Shown in pieces: positions 7,760 to 14,150 of a stretch of DNA of 64,000 nucleotides. Below the pieces are notes generated by a model that worked only from the letters and a program-made list of their open reading frames with translations, ran no database searches and was not told the DNA's origin. Positions within the stretch are counted from its first letter, which is position 1. Every line of letters starts with the position of its first letter. Position numbers and translations under genes: made by a program. This DNA is from Chitinophaga deserti. Its GTDB lineage: Bacteria; Bacteroidota; Bacteroidia; Chitinophagales; Chitinophagaceae. The DNA is taken from assembly GCF_003149455.1 (NCBI RefSeq), contig NZ_QFFK01000013.1:1-64000 (forward strand). The letters run 5' to 3'.

Positions 7760-8272
7760 ATGAAATTTATACTTTATTCTGCACTAATGCTTTTAGCCGG
7801 AGGGGAAAGTAGTGCTCAATTATCGATATCGGAGCAAAAGGAATACAATGGATGGCTATTCTTATCGAATGAGAATTTCCAATACGACTGGAAAGAGGGC
7901 GTGTCTGAAATCAGGAACCTGGGTTTTCATGACTTTTTCTTCCTGGTAAATGAACTTCCTCTCAAATCAGTTCTGGATAGTAATATATCTATCACTTTAA
8001 AAAACGGTATCAGAATTGACTATTTAAATAATAGAGGAGACCTTAAGTCTAAGGCGCAAAAGGTCAATTGTAAAGATACCTCCGGATGTTATCGCTTTAA
8101 AGAATTTTACCTGCTGCCTGTATCAATACGTAGTACGGCCACAGCAGACTATGAGCCCTTTGTGTGTAATAGAAATTACTTTGAGCTGAAAGTGTTAAAC
8201 GGTTGCAATCTTCGTTTTGAATATCAGCATGCTGTATTTATGAAAATTGATACAATTGTTATCAGGAAGTAG
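7760..8272 (+). CDS. Secreted hypothetical protein (170 aa)
   Basis: 170 residues with a signal peptide (about 1-19, 'LYSALMLLAGGESSAQ'). The mature part is beta-rich and has three cysteines in a cluster (C103, C109 and C136 by count from the ATG), compatible with a disulphide. No domain recognised. A truncated relative lies directly upstream (7596-7721). The terminator-like hairpin at 8361-8384 follows. Confidence 0.55.
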   Translation: MKFILYSALMLLAGGESSAQLSISEQKEYNGWLFLSNENFQYDWKEGVSEIRNLGFHDFFFLVNELPLKSVLDSNISITLKNGIRIDYLNNRGDLKSKAQKVNCKDTSGCYRFKEFYLLPVSIRSTATADYEPFVCNRNYFELKVLNGCNLRFEYQHAVFMKIDTIVIRK

Positions 8273-8360
8273 TCTTTGAATATGAAATAAATGGAGATAG
8301 AGGAAGGGCAGTTAGGATGTTAAGTCGTGGAGAATACTCATGGGAAATAACGAACATAAA

Positions 8361-8390
8361 ACGGGCACCTAAACAGGTGCCCGTTATTGT
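8361..8390. terminator. Bidirectional intrinsic terminator
   Basis: A perfect 10-bp stem ACGGGCACCT / AGGTGCCCGT (8361-8370 with 8375-8384) around the loop AAAC, with A-rich sequence on the left and TATTGTTT on the right. It lies between the plus-strand secreted protein (ends 8272) and the minus-strand Gre-type gene (ends 8411) and can serve both. Confidence 0.8.
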
Positions 8391-8410
8391 TTAATTTCCA
8401 ATTAGAGCTA

Positions 8411-8809
8411 TCAGTCTCTTTCGTTAAACACTTCTTTGATCGTAAACTTTTTCTTCCCGCCGGGTACCTGCCACATTACTTCCTGGCCTTTGCCAAAACC
8501 AATGAGGGCTACTCCTACGGGAGCCATAACGGATATCTTGCGTTGTTTGATGTCGGCTTCTTCTGGCATTACGACGGTGATCTCCATCTCCTTCGGACGG
8601 TCCAGTTCCTGGACAATCACGCGGGAGTTGAGGCGCACAACGTCTGCGGGGAATGCGTCTTTGCTCACCAGCTTGCCTTTTTTGAAATCCGCCAGCAGCG
8701 ATTCCACTACTGCGGGGCCGAAAGCACTCTCTCTCGCGCCTTCCTGCAGGCAGGCGTGGATCACATCAAAGTCATCCTTCCTGAAAATAGGTTGCTGTTT
8801 CTTTTGCAT
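8411..8809 (-). CDS. GreA/GreB-family (Rnk-like) elongation factor domain protein
   Basis: 132 residues. The C-terminal half carries the FKBP-like Gre domain: 'VRLNSRVIVQELDRPKEME', 'QRKISVMAPVGVALIGFGKG' and a final 'WQVPGGKKKFTIKEVF', the usual order of Gre/Rnk C-termini. The N-terminal ~45 residues are too short for the Gre coiled coil that enters the RNA polymerase secondary channel and has no acidic tip of the D-x-x-E type. It is therefore closer to Rnk or stand-alone Gre C-domain proteins that bind polymerase. Cytoplasmic, apparently monocistronic. Confidence 0.85.
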   Translation of the reverse strand: MQKKQQPIFRKDDFDVIHACLQEGARESAFGPAVVESLLADFKKGKLVSKDAFPADVVRLNSRVIVQELDRPKEMEITVVMPEEADIKQRKISVMAPVGVALIGFGKGQEVMWQVPGGKKKFTIKEVFNERD

Positions 8810-8865
8810 TGTAAAAGATTTAATTAGTTATAATAAATGTGTTGATGTTCTTCCGGCGCGGTTTT

Positions 8866-9048
8866 TCACTTCGCACCGGGCTTCCGGAACATTCCTATGA
8901 TGGCTATCAGCAGCAATGGCACGGATATATACAAAGCCCGGTACCAGCTCGGATTACCCGTTAAAGCTGCCCGGAGAATCAGGGCGTTGGCAAAAACGGA
9001 AACGAGCAAAATCATGCCGCCGATGGAAACCCTTTCCCGAGTTTGCAT
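8866..9048 (-). CDS. Small two-helix membrane protein (60 aa)
   Basis: 60 residues with two hydrophobic helices, about 9-28 ('GGMILLVSVFANALILRAAL') and 38-54 ('LYISVPLLLIAIIGMF'), joined by a short polar loop GNPSWYR. The basic C-terminus is RKPGAK. No family name known to me. Its start is only 37 bp downstream of the small-RNA-like terminator at 9085-9127, with no promoter visible between, so its expression may depend on read-through. Confidence 0.55.
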   Translation of the reverse strand: MQTRERVSIGGMILLVSVFANALILRAALTGNPSWYRALYISVPLLLIAIIGMFRKPGAK

Positions 9049-9084
9049 CTGCGCAATTCTTTAAGCATCGAAAATAAGTAGCAG

Positions 9085-9127
9085 TAAAAAACCCCTGAAC
9101 CCCGGAGAAATTGTTATCGGTTCAGGG
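9085..9127 (-). terminator. Intrinsic terminator of the 9085-9278 transcript
   Basis: Read on the minus strand, a 9-bp stem CCCTGAACC / GGTTCAGGG (9127-9119 with 9101-9093) with a 17-nt loop is followed immediately by a run of six to seven T. It has a strong rho-independent form and is oriented for minus-strand transcription. Confidence 0.75.
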
Positions 9128-9278
9128 TTAGCGTATTAAAGTCCTTAAAGTTTGAGAAGTAATACAACTTCTTGCAAAACGTACGGAAAGCCGTGCTGAT
9201 ACAGGCATACAAGAGCCCTGCTTCCGGTTTGGCATACCGGACAGCGCGGGAAACGGGCTGTATGTTAAATCCTGACAT
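9085..9278 (-). ncRNA. Candidate small RNA (about 190 nt) or leaderless micro-gene
   Basis: A minus-strand unit bounded by a consensus promoter (9283-9313) and an intrinsic terminator (9085-9127). The predicted RNA folds locally. CATACA...GCCC pairs with GGGC...TGTATG (outer arms near 9265 and 9205) and encloses TCCGG/CCGGA. Next come ACGG/CCGT (about 9194-9183) and AGAAGT/ACTTCT (about 9172-9155), then the terminator hairpin. An ATG sits almost exactly at the predicted start (9278) and opens a 54-codon frame that ends at 9114 inside the terminator loop. A leaderless peptide is therefore an alternative, but its composition does not look like a folded protein. I cannot assign it to 6S, SRP, tmRNA or another known RNA with confidence. 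Confidence 0.5.
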
Positions 9279-9282
9279 TAGA

Positions 9283-9313
9283 CAAATATAGGAAAAATTC
9301 CCCGTAAGACAAA
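9283..9313 (-). promoter_or_regulatory. Consensus Bacteroidota promoter for the small RNA candidate
   Basis: On the minus strand TTTG (9313-9310), 19 nt, then TATATTTG (9290-9283), a perfect fit to TTTG-N19-TAnnTTTG. The start is expected near 9278. Confidence 0.75.
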
Positions 9314-9314
9314 C

Positions 9315-9345
9315 CCGGTGGTGCGCAAATACCACCCACCACCGG
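9315..9345 (-). terminator. Terminator of the outer-membrane barrel gene
   Basis: A perfect 9-bp stem (9315-9323 with 9337-9345) with a 13-nt loop lies 11 bp after the stop of the 336-aa gene. Read on the minus strand it is followed by GGTTTGTC, so the hairpin abuts the -33 element of the next promoter. Confidence 0.6.
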
Positions 9346-9355
9346 TAATTATATG

Positions 9356-10366
9356 TTAAAACCTGATCCTGATGCCCGCATTCAGCCCCAAACCGCCAAT
9401 GTTGATATAACTCTTCAAATCATTTGCAGGCGCGTTATCGTTCTTATAATTGGTTTTAGCACCCGTTGCACCCACCGGCGTATTAGAATTCTCATCCAGC
9501 ACCGTCACATAGGTGGTCTGCCGCTCAGCAGTACTTAAATCATTCATCGTACGCCCCGGCAACTGACTGATCACCGCATCCGTTTGCACATTCACAATAT
9601 TATTGGTTTCACTGTATCTGGTCACTTCTTTACGTTTACTGCGCACCGGCACATTGCGGTATTCTGCTTCCGCAAAGATGTCTATCCTCCGGGATACGTT
9701 GTAATTGAACCCCATCGCCCCCTGGAAGCCCAGCGTAGGATTGGGCTCAATCTCTTCCGTACGGCTGATATCCGTGCGTACCATAGTGCCTGCAGGCAGT
9801 GGCACTCCCTGCGGACGGCTCATCCGCATCGCCTCCGTTTCAATGATCAGTCTACCCCACAACGGCACTACAAAACCGAAGCGTACATACGGGTTAAACT
9901 TCTCGTAACCGGGGCTTACCACAAGGCCCGGCGCAAAATCCACCGCATTCACATGCCCGTCAGACTCCACACGGGCAGCGTCTTTGCCCAGTCCCTCGAA
10001 AACACTGACGTTTCTTGTCATAAGGTTTTCCTGGCTGTGGAAATAGTTGAAGGTCCCTTCAATGGCAATATGCTTATTGATGTTGTAACCCACCGAAATA
10101 CCGCCGCGGAGCCCTTCTCCATAGGAGCCGGTCAATACCCGTTCAAATACTTCCGTTACCGCCCCGGTGCCGGGATTTACGGTATTACGGATATCCCTCG
10201 GCGGATATGGTCCCACATCCGGGAACTGCCCGGGCGATACACTGAAGAAGTAACCGCCTGCTACTTTGAGATACATTTTCTTCGGAACATTCTGGGCACT
10301 TGCCCCCTGGACTAACAATAAAGCCGATATGCACAGGAATGCATGGTTTATCCGGTTCATATGCAT
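9356..10366 (-). CDS. Outer-membrane beta-barrel protein
   Basis: 336 residues with a signal peptide (about 1-24, 'CISALLLVQGASAQ'; M1 or M3 may start). The mature part has alternating amphipathic strands typical of porin-like barrels: 'GLRGGISVGYNINKHIAIEG', 'FNPYVRFGFVVPLWG', 'MGFNYNVSRRIDIFAEAEYR', and it ends 'GLNAGIRIRF' with the terminal aromatic residue recognised by the BAM machinery. It resembles the OmpA-N/OprF-like eight-stranded barrels common in Bacteroidota. The substrate or role is unknown. It is monocistronic, with its own terminator. Confidence 0.8.
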   Translation of the reverse strand: MHMNRINHAFLCISALLLVQGASAQNVPKKMYLKVAGGYFFSVSPGQFPDVGPYPPRDIRNTVNPGTGAVTEVFERVLTGSYGEGLRGGISVGYNINKHIAIEGTFNYFHSQENLMTRNVSVFEGLGKDAARVESDGHVNAVDFAPGLVVSPGYEKFNPYVRFGFVVPLWGRLIIETEAMRMSRPQGVPLPAGTMVRTDISRTEEIEPNPTLGFQGAMGFNYNVSRRIDIFAEAEYRNVPVRSKRKEVTRYSETNNIVNVQTDAVISQLPGRTMNDLSTAERQTTYVTVLDENSNTPVGATGAKTNYKNDNAPANDLKSYINIGGLGLNAGIRIRF

Positions 10367-10439
10367 GGTTGTTTTGGTGACTGAATAAGCGTTCTATCCT
10401 TACTTAACGATTTAGGTGTTGAAAGGTTTTGACAACGTC

Positions 10440-10740
10440 TAAAGGCTGTGGCAGGCACTCGTGAAGAAGTCTAACCGGGGTCAAATCCGGGTCTAATAGA
10501 AGTGGCTAGGCCCGGGCAAGAGAATAACAAGGCTCCCAACAAAGGGCTACGCGGCTGTTGTAAGGCCGTAACAAGGGGGTGAAAGGGTAATTAAACAGGG
10601 GGTAAAGGGGAGTTACAGAGGGGTTAACAGGCAGTGAAGTATACAGGAACTCCCCGGTAAACTACCGGTAACTATACAGTAACCGTACAGTAAAGGTGGA
10701 CTTGATGCGGAGTTGATGCGTATCTGATCTGTAGATGATA
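10440..10740. repeat. Strand-skewed array of short G-rich words in a gene-free stretch
   Basis: The gene-free interval 10367-10890 contains about 300 bp built from recurring short words (GTAAC, GGTAA, ACAGTAA, AGGGG, GATGCG) with no fixed period. G greatly exceeds C on the plus strand. Five G runs of 3-5 bases occur between 10575 and 10623 with loops of 4-10 nt, so a G-quadruplex could form on this strand. Around 10700-10740 a loose 10-12 bp periodicity of GATG/GATC words is visible. I see no gene here; a 90-aa minus frame is low-complexity and not convincing. Confidence 0.55.
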
Positions 10741-10858
10741 TATATCTGACAGCAGGCATATAAAGAGAAGAAAGCGTGCCTGCAACGCATAGAACCGGCT
10801 GGCGGAGGAGTTGCCTGCCGTGTAATTTAAGGGGCCGTATGTTTTGATAATGAATTAC

Positions 10859-10883
10859 TTGCAACAAAATATCCTGTAATGGC
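10859..10883 (+). repeat. Left arm of an inverted repeat flanking the DUF6266-like gene
   Basis: TTGCAACAAAAT, four variable bases, then TGTAATGGC minus one base, ending 7 bp beyond the gene's stop codon. Its inverted partner is at 11651-11676. Twelve and nine positions are identical in the two blocks. Confidence 0.6.
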
Positions 10884-10890
10884 ACTGGGG

Positions 10891-11655
10891 CTATTCCCGC
10901 GGTACGTGAGGCTGACCGTTTTTAGCGGGTACAGTTTTGCGGGCAGGCTCCGGCGGCAGTTTGAGCAGCTGCTTACGGGGGCGCGATTTTGTAACAACCG
11001 CTTCCGGCCTTACATCTTCCACAACAGCAATGATATCTGCTGCATTGAGCTTCCGGTCGTAAGACAGGCCGTCTTTCAGGAAAGTTCTTACCTGCAGGGT
11101 TATCAGCAATGTGCCTTTGCCGGGTACATCTACCGTCATATCCGCCCCTTCGAAGGGTTGCTCCAGGTCGATGTGCAGCACGTCCGCATCCATGCCTGTT
11201 ACAGTACGGGTGGCGAAGTCGATCCGGGTGGCGATGAGTTTTACTTCCATGCGCACGGCGTTTGCAAAGCCCTGTAGCTTTTGAGCAGGGATATGGAGTT
11301 TACCATCCTGAGAAAGAACAGGCAGTTCCGGGAAGAACTTCTCAATACCGGCATGCACGTTAAACCGGAAGCCTTTCACTCCGGCGTGGTTATTTCTGCC
11401 GGCAGATACAATGGTACTGTTCAGGCGGTTCACGACACTGCTATCGCACAGTATGTCGATATCGGGAGCCATAGCGCTGCGGATAAATGCGCCCTTTCGG
11501 CTGGCAGCCCCAAACCATTGCGCGGCGCGGCGGGTATTAGCCGTTTGCCTGACCGTTTCCGGCGCAGAGCGTAAACAGAACTTACCGTTCCGCTTGTAAG
11601 CAATCACATTACCGACTTTACCGGTAAATGTGATGACAGAAGTTAAAAAAGCCAT
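10891..11655 (-). CDS. DUF6266-like hypothetical protein
   Basis: 254 residues from the ATG at 11655; a TTG start seven codons upstream is less likely. The N-terminus 'TFTGKVGNVIAYKRNGKFCL' followed by 'RSAPETVRQTANTRRAAQWF' resembles the G-K-x-G-x-x-x-x-x-x-x-x-G-x-x-x-x-R-S-x-P opening of DUF6266 and related Bacteroidota families of unknown function. The middle is beta-rich, and the C-terminal 35 residues are a basic, proline-rich tail (K, R, P). No signal peptide is present. It is flanked by an imperfect 25-26 bp inverted repeat and by the G-rich word array, an unusual setting for a single gene. The family match is from memory of motif shape and is tentative. Confidence 0.5.
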   Translation of the reverse strand: MAFLTSVITFTGKVGNVIAYKRNGKFCLRSAPETVRQTANTRRAAQWFGAASRKGAFIRSAMAPDIDILCDSSVVNRLNSTIVSAGRNNHAGVKGFRFNVHAGIEKFFPELPVLSQDGKLHIPAQKLQGFANAVRMEVKLIATRIDFATRTVTGMDADVLHIDLEQPFEGADMTVDVPGKGTLLITLQVRTFLKDGLSYDRKLNAADIIAVVEDVRPEAVVTKSRPRKQLLKLPPEPARKTVPAKNGQPHVPRE

Positions 11656-11676
11656 TACATTCAGATTTTGTTGCAA
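11651..11676 (-). repeat. Right arm of the inverted repeat, overlapping the gene start
   Basis: On the minus strand it reads TTGCAACAAAAT, five variable bases, then TGTAATGGC. The ATG of the DUF6266-like gene lies inside it (11655-11653). The left arm is at 10859-10883. Confidence 0.6.
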
Positions 11677-11720
11677 CTGAATATACGAAAATCAGGCCAG
11701 ATTGTAAGGATTCTAAACGA

Positions 11721-11753
11721 AAACAGGTTCCTCCGTAATCGGAGGAACCGTTT
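11721..11753. terminator. Strong hairpin terminator after the GT87-type gene
   Basis: A perfect 10-bp stem GGTTCCTCCG / CGGAGGAACC (11726-11735 with 11740-11749, loop TAAT), extended by AAAC/GTTT across one bulged base. It lies about 165 bp past the minus-strand stop at 11916 and upstream of the next minus gene. The rest of 11754-11915 shows nothing I can name. Confidence 0.65.
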
Positions 11754-11915
11754 CTGCTTATGATGCTAAGATATAAAGGGGGCAACAGTTGTGGCTTTAT
11801 GGCAAATGCAAAAAGCTTAGATTCCGGGACGCGGCAGGCAGTTCAGATGAACCATTCTGGAATCTGACTGCAAGATCACTGCCGGATGTTGCCTCCGTGT
11901 TATGCCTTTATGAAA

Positions 11916-13106
11916 TTAATGTGAAAACTGCGTGCCCGGCTGTGGCCAGCGCAGGAACCGCCGGGTGAGGATCTGGTAAACGATCAGGAGCCACAGCAGC
12001 AAACTGGGCATCGCCTTCGCCGCATACGGCACCACCAGGTTCTTCTTCACCCACGATGTTACCAGGTCGGAATGCGAGAAGCTGGTACCGATCAGCAGAT
12101 ACACAAAGAAGATGTTAGCCGCCATACTCCGCGGCTGCAGCAGGAACCAGATACAGGCCGCCGGGAACGCGATGATATAAGTGGGCGACTCCGAACTGCT
12201 GCTGTATAATACGGTAAATATCAAAGTAGAACAAAGGATCAGCAGCTGGTACCGCACATCATCCTTATACTTCAGCCAGATGTACTGCGCACCAAATAAC
12301 ACCAGCGCAGGCCCTATCACAAAAAGATTAGACAGATGCGGCAGCCGGAACGTACGCTTGATGAAGCCCATCGCGGAAATATCCTGCAGCACAATGCCCT
12401 GTTCAATTTTGGCATTCTTATCGTTCTTATAAATCAGTGCATGGTACCAGTCTTCATAACACTGTACAATAAACCGGGGCGATGAAATAGCCATGGGCAA
12501 CACAAACAGCACAACACCCCACAATATAAGGCTGCCAATGAGTTTGAGTTTATGCCGGGAGAAGAAGAAGAAGGCCAGTCCTACGATACCATATAACTTC
12601 GTGAAAGCGCCGAACATAATGAAGAATGCGGCCCAGAAGTCTTTCTCCTTCCGCATGAGCGTATAGGCGAAGATGATACAGGAGGCAATAATGGGGTTAA
12701 ACTGGTAATAGCTGCTGGCCGCCATGAGTTCATGGCTTGCAAAGATCAGAATAAGGTTCTGCTGTATGCGGTTCAGCGGCAGCTGCCGGATGGCAAAGAA
12801 GAGTACCGTGGCGTTTGTGAGCATCCAGAGTACGCTGCCCAGCCAGTCCGGCATGAGCGCGAAAGGCGCAATGAGCACGCTGAAAAGCGGCCCGTACATG
12901 TTCACATCAAAGTATTCGGGATAAGGCCCGTAAAGGTTCTGACCGTTAACGGTATGAATGTAAACGTGCTTGAAAATGGTGTAGTTGTTGAAATTGTTGA
13001 CGGCGAATTCCTTCACCCCCACTATCAACGACAAACCGAACCAAAGCAACATTGCCAGCCATTCCTTCTCGCCCAGCCAGGCCAGTGTGATCCTTTTCTT
13101 CGACAT
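11916..13106 (-). CDS. GT87/DUF2029-type membrane glycosyltransferase
   Basis: 396 residues with about nine to ten transmembrane helices. The layout is that of polyprenol-phosphate-dependent GT-C enzymes of family 87 (mannosyltransferase-like, DUF2029). An N-terminal helix is followed by a periplasmic loop with 'FKHVYIHTVNGQNLYGPYPE' and the characteristic 'DVNMYGPLF', then repeated hydrophobic helices such as 'GAFTKLYGIVGLAFFFF'. Such enzymes move a sugar from a lipid-phosphate donor to an acceptor on the outer face of the inner membrane. The acceptor here is unknown. It is apparently single, followed by a hairpin terminator. Confidence 0.75.
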   Translation of the reverse strand: MSKKRITLAWLGEKEWLAMLLWFGLSLIVGVKEFAVNNFNNYTIFKHVYIHTVNGQNLYGPYPEYFDVNMYGPLFSVLIAPFALMPDWLGSVLWMLTNATVLFFAIRQLPLNRIQQNLILIFASHELMAASSYYQFNPIIASCIIFAYTLMRKEKDFWAAFFIMFGAFTKLYGIVGLAFFFFSRHKLKLIGSLILWGVVLFVLPMAISSPRFIVQCYEDWYHALIYKNDKNAKIEQGIVLQDISAMGFIKRTFRLPHLSNLFVIGPALVLFGAQYIWLKYKDDVRYQLLILCSTLIFTVLYSSSSESPTYIIAFPAACIWFLLQPRSMAANIFFVYLLIGTSFSHSDLVTSWVKKNLVVPYAAKAMPSLLLWLLIVYQILTRRFLRWPQPGTQFSH

Positions 13107-13154
13107 GATGATTTTATTGAATACGGGCGCAAAATAGTAAAATCATCGCATAAC

Positions 13155-13586
13155 TCACATCAGTACACCCCACTCTTCCTCACGTTCCGGATAATCCTTG
13201 TATTTATCTTCCCCGCCACGGTCTTTCCAGTCGGAATCAATCACCAGTTTGGAGCTGATCCCGCCGCGCGGGTTGCAGATAAGGGTGATACGGAGCCTTT
13301 CGGGATGGTACACCTCTTTCATATGGTCGTACATGATATTGATGAGCCGCTCGTACGACACAATGATGTCGCGCAGCTGATACACATACTGCTTCAATGA
13401 TTTCAGCTCAATGATACGGCCGTTGGGATAGAAGGTAACGTACAGCTTTGCGAAGTCGGGCTGCTCGTGCACACCCAGGAAGGTAAACTCGGGTACTTTG
13501 ATCTTCATCTCGTACTTTTCCTTGCTGGGGTTGGGCAGCGATTTGAGGAGGGCTTTATCAATAGCCTGGTATAGTTTCTTTTCCAT
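13155..13586 (-). CDS. QueF-like protein lacking the catalytic cysteine
   Basis: 143 residues of T-fold type. It matches QueF (preQ0 reductase of queuosine synthesis) over its length: 'VPEFTFLGVHEQPDFAKLYV', then 'IELKSLKQYVYQLRD' and 'CNPRGGISS'. In QueF the first block reads PEFTSLCPxTGQPDF, where Cys forms a thioimide with preQ0. Here that position is G38 and the loop is one residue shorter. D44, the ELKSLK segment (60-65) and a glutamate corresponding to the substrate-binding Glu (E79) are kept, but the His next to it is Tyr (Y78). The reductase reaction as known is therefore unlikely. It could be a pseudoenzyme, a partner subunit, or a tunnelling-fold enzyme with other chemistry. The homology is strong, the function open. 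Confidence 0.75.
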   Translation of the reverse strand: MEKKLYQAIDKALLKSLPNPSKEKYEMKIKVPEFTFLGVHEQPDFAKLYVTFYPNGRIIELKSLKQYVYQLRDIIVSYERLINIMYDHMKEVYHPERLRITLICNPRGGISSKLVIDSDWKDRGGEDKYKDYPEREEEWGVLM

Positions 13587-13636
13587 GCTGCGAAAAAAAT
13601 TTGCTAAAAGTACCTTATCCCCTGATCAATTACCAC

Positions 13637-14098
13637 TTATTTTTTATCCGTCGCTATCTTAATAACGATCTTCCGCACTTTCAGGGATCTGCCGGAAATG
13701 AGGTTGGGCATATGCAGGTCTGTTGGATAGAAGATCGCAAAATCGCCCTTAGACAGCTTTGTGTAGAAAGATGGCCGGTCGGCATAAAGCATAAAATCGT
13801 CGGCATCGTCGTACGGACGGCTTACAGTTTGCTCCCTCAGCATATCGTGCCCTACCAGCTCCTCTCCCGCTACGATGTATTGTACATCTATATGCTTGCG
13901 GTGCGACTCCATTTGCTCGCCTTCTGCAGGGATGGTATCGTATTCATTAACGATGGCAAAGATGCGGTCGCCCTCGATGGTATGTTTTCCTTTTTCCAGT
14001 ATAGTGAGGTCGGTGTTACGGAGCCACTGGAAGGCAGTCCGGAAGCGGTCGCCCAGTCCGGCGTATACATCTGCGTTTGCTAAAGTATCTATGATCAT
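13637..14098 (-). CDS. YhcH/YjgK/YiaL family protein
   Basis: 153 residues, cytoplasmic. It carries the family signatures 'GDRIFAIVNEYDTIPAEGEQ', 'ESHRKHIDVQYIVAGEE', and near the end 'KGDFAIFYPTDLHMPNL', with E/H/H residues that form a cupin-like metal site. Relatives in gamma-proteobacteria are linked to sialic acid use (YhcH) or to biofilm control (TabA); in Bacteroidota they accompany many sugar loci. It lies between the QueF-like gene and an AraC regulator on the same strand. A sugar mutarotase or isomerase-like role is the usual suggestion, unproven. Confidence 0.85.
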   Translation of the reverse strand: MIIDTLANADVYAGLGDRFRTAFQWLRNTDLTILEKGKHTIEGDRIFAIVNEYDTIPAEGEQMESHRKHIDVQYIVAGEELVGHDMLREQTVSRPYDDADDFMLYADRPSFYTKLSKGDFAIFYPTDLHMPNLISGRSLKVRKIVIKIATDKK

Positions 14099-14150
14099 AA
14101 GAAAGATTGGCGGGCAATATACGCCGTTTCCCCGTTCCGCAAAACCGGAA

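Noticed and set aside
9200..9260. A resemblance to the SRP RNA domain IV (GGAAGCAG) inside the small RNA candidate.
   Set aside because: The apical GNRA tetraloop and the matching 5' side of the symmetric loop are missing; the match is short and could be chance.
10460..10500. A tRNA T-arm-like string (GGGTCAAATCC) at about 10477-10487.
   Set aside because: The flanking bases do not form the 5-bp T stem, and no acceptor, D or anticodon arm can be built around it.
10613..10885. A 90-codon minus-strand frame in the G-rich gap.
   Set aside because: It has biased, low-complexity composition, no recognisable domain, and overlaps the inverted-repeat arm.
13637..14098. Reading the YhcH-like gene together with the aldolase and symporter at 37-39 kb as a sialic acid system.
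   Set aside because: They are 23 kb apart, and no epimerase, kinase or sialidase is present; YhcH relatives accompany many sugars.
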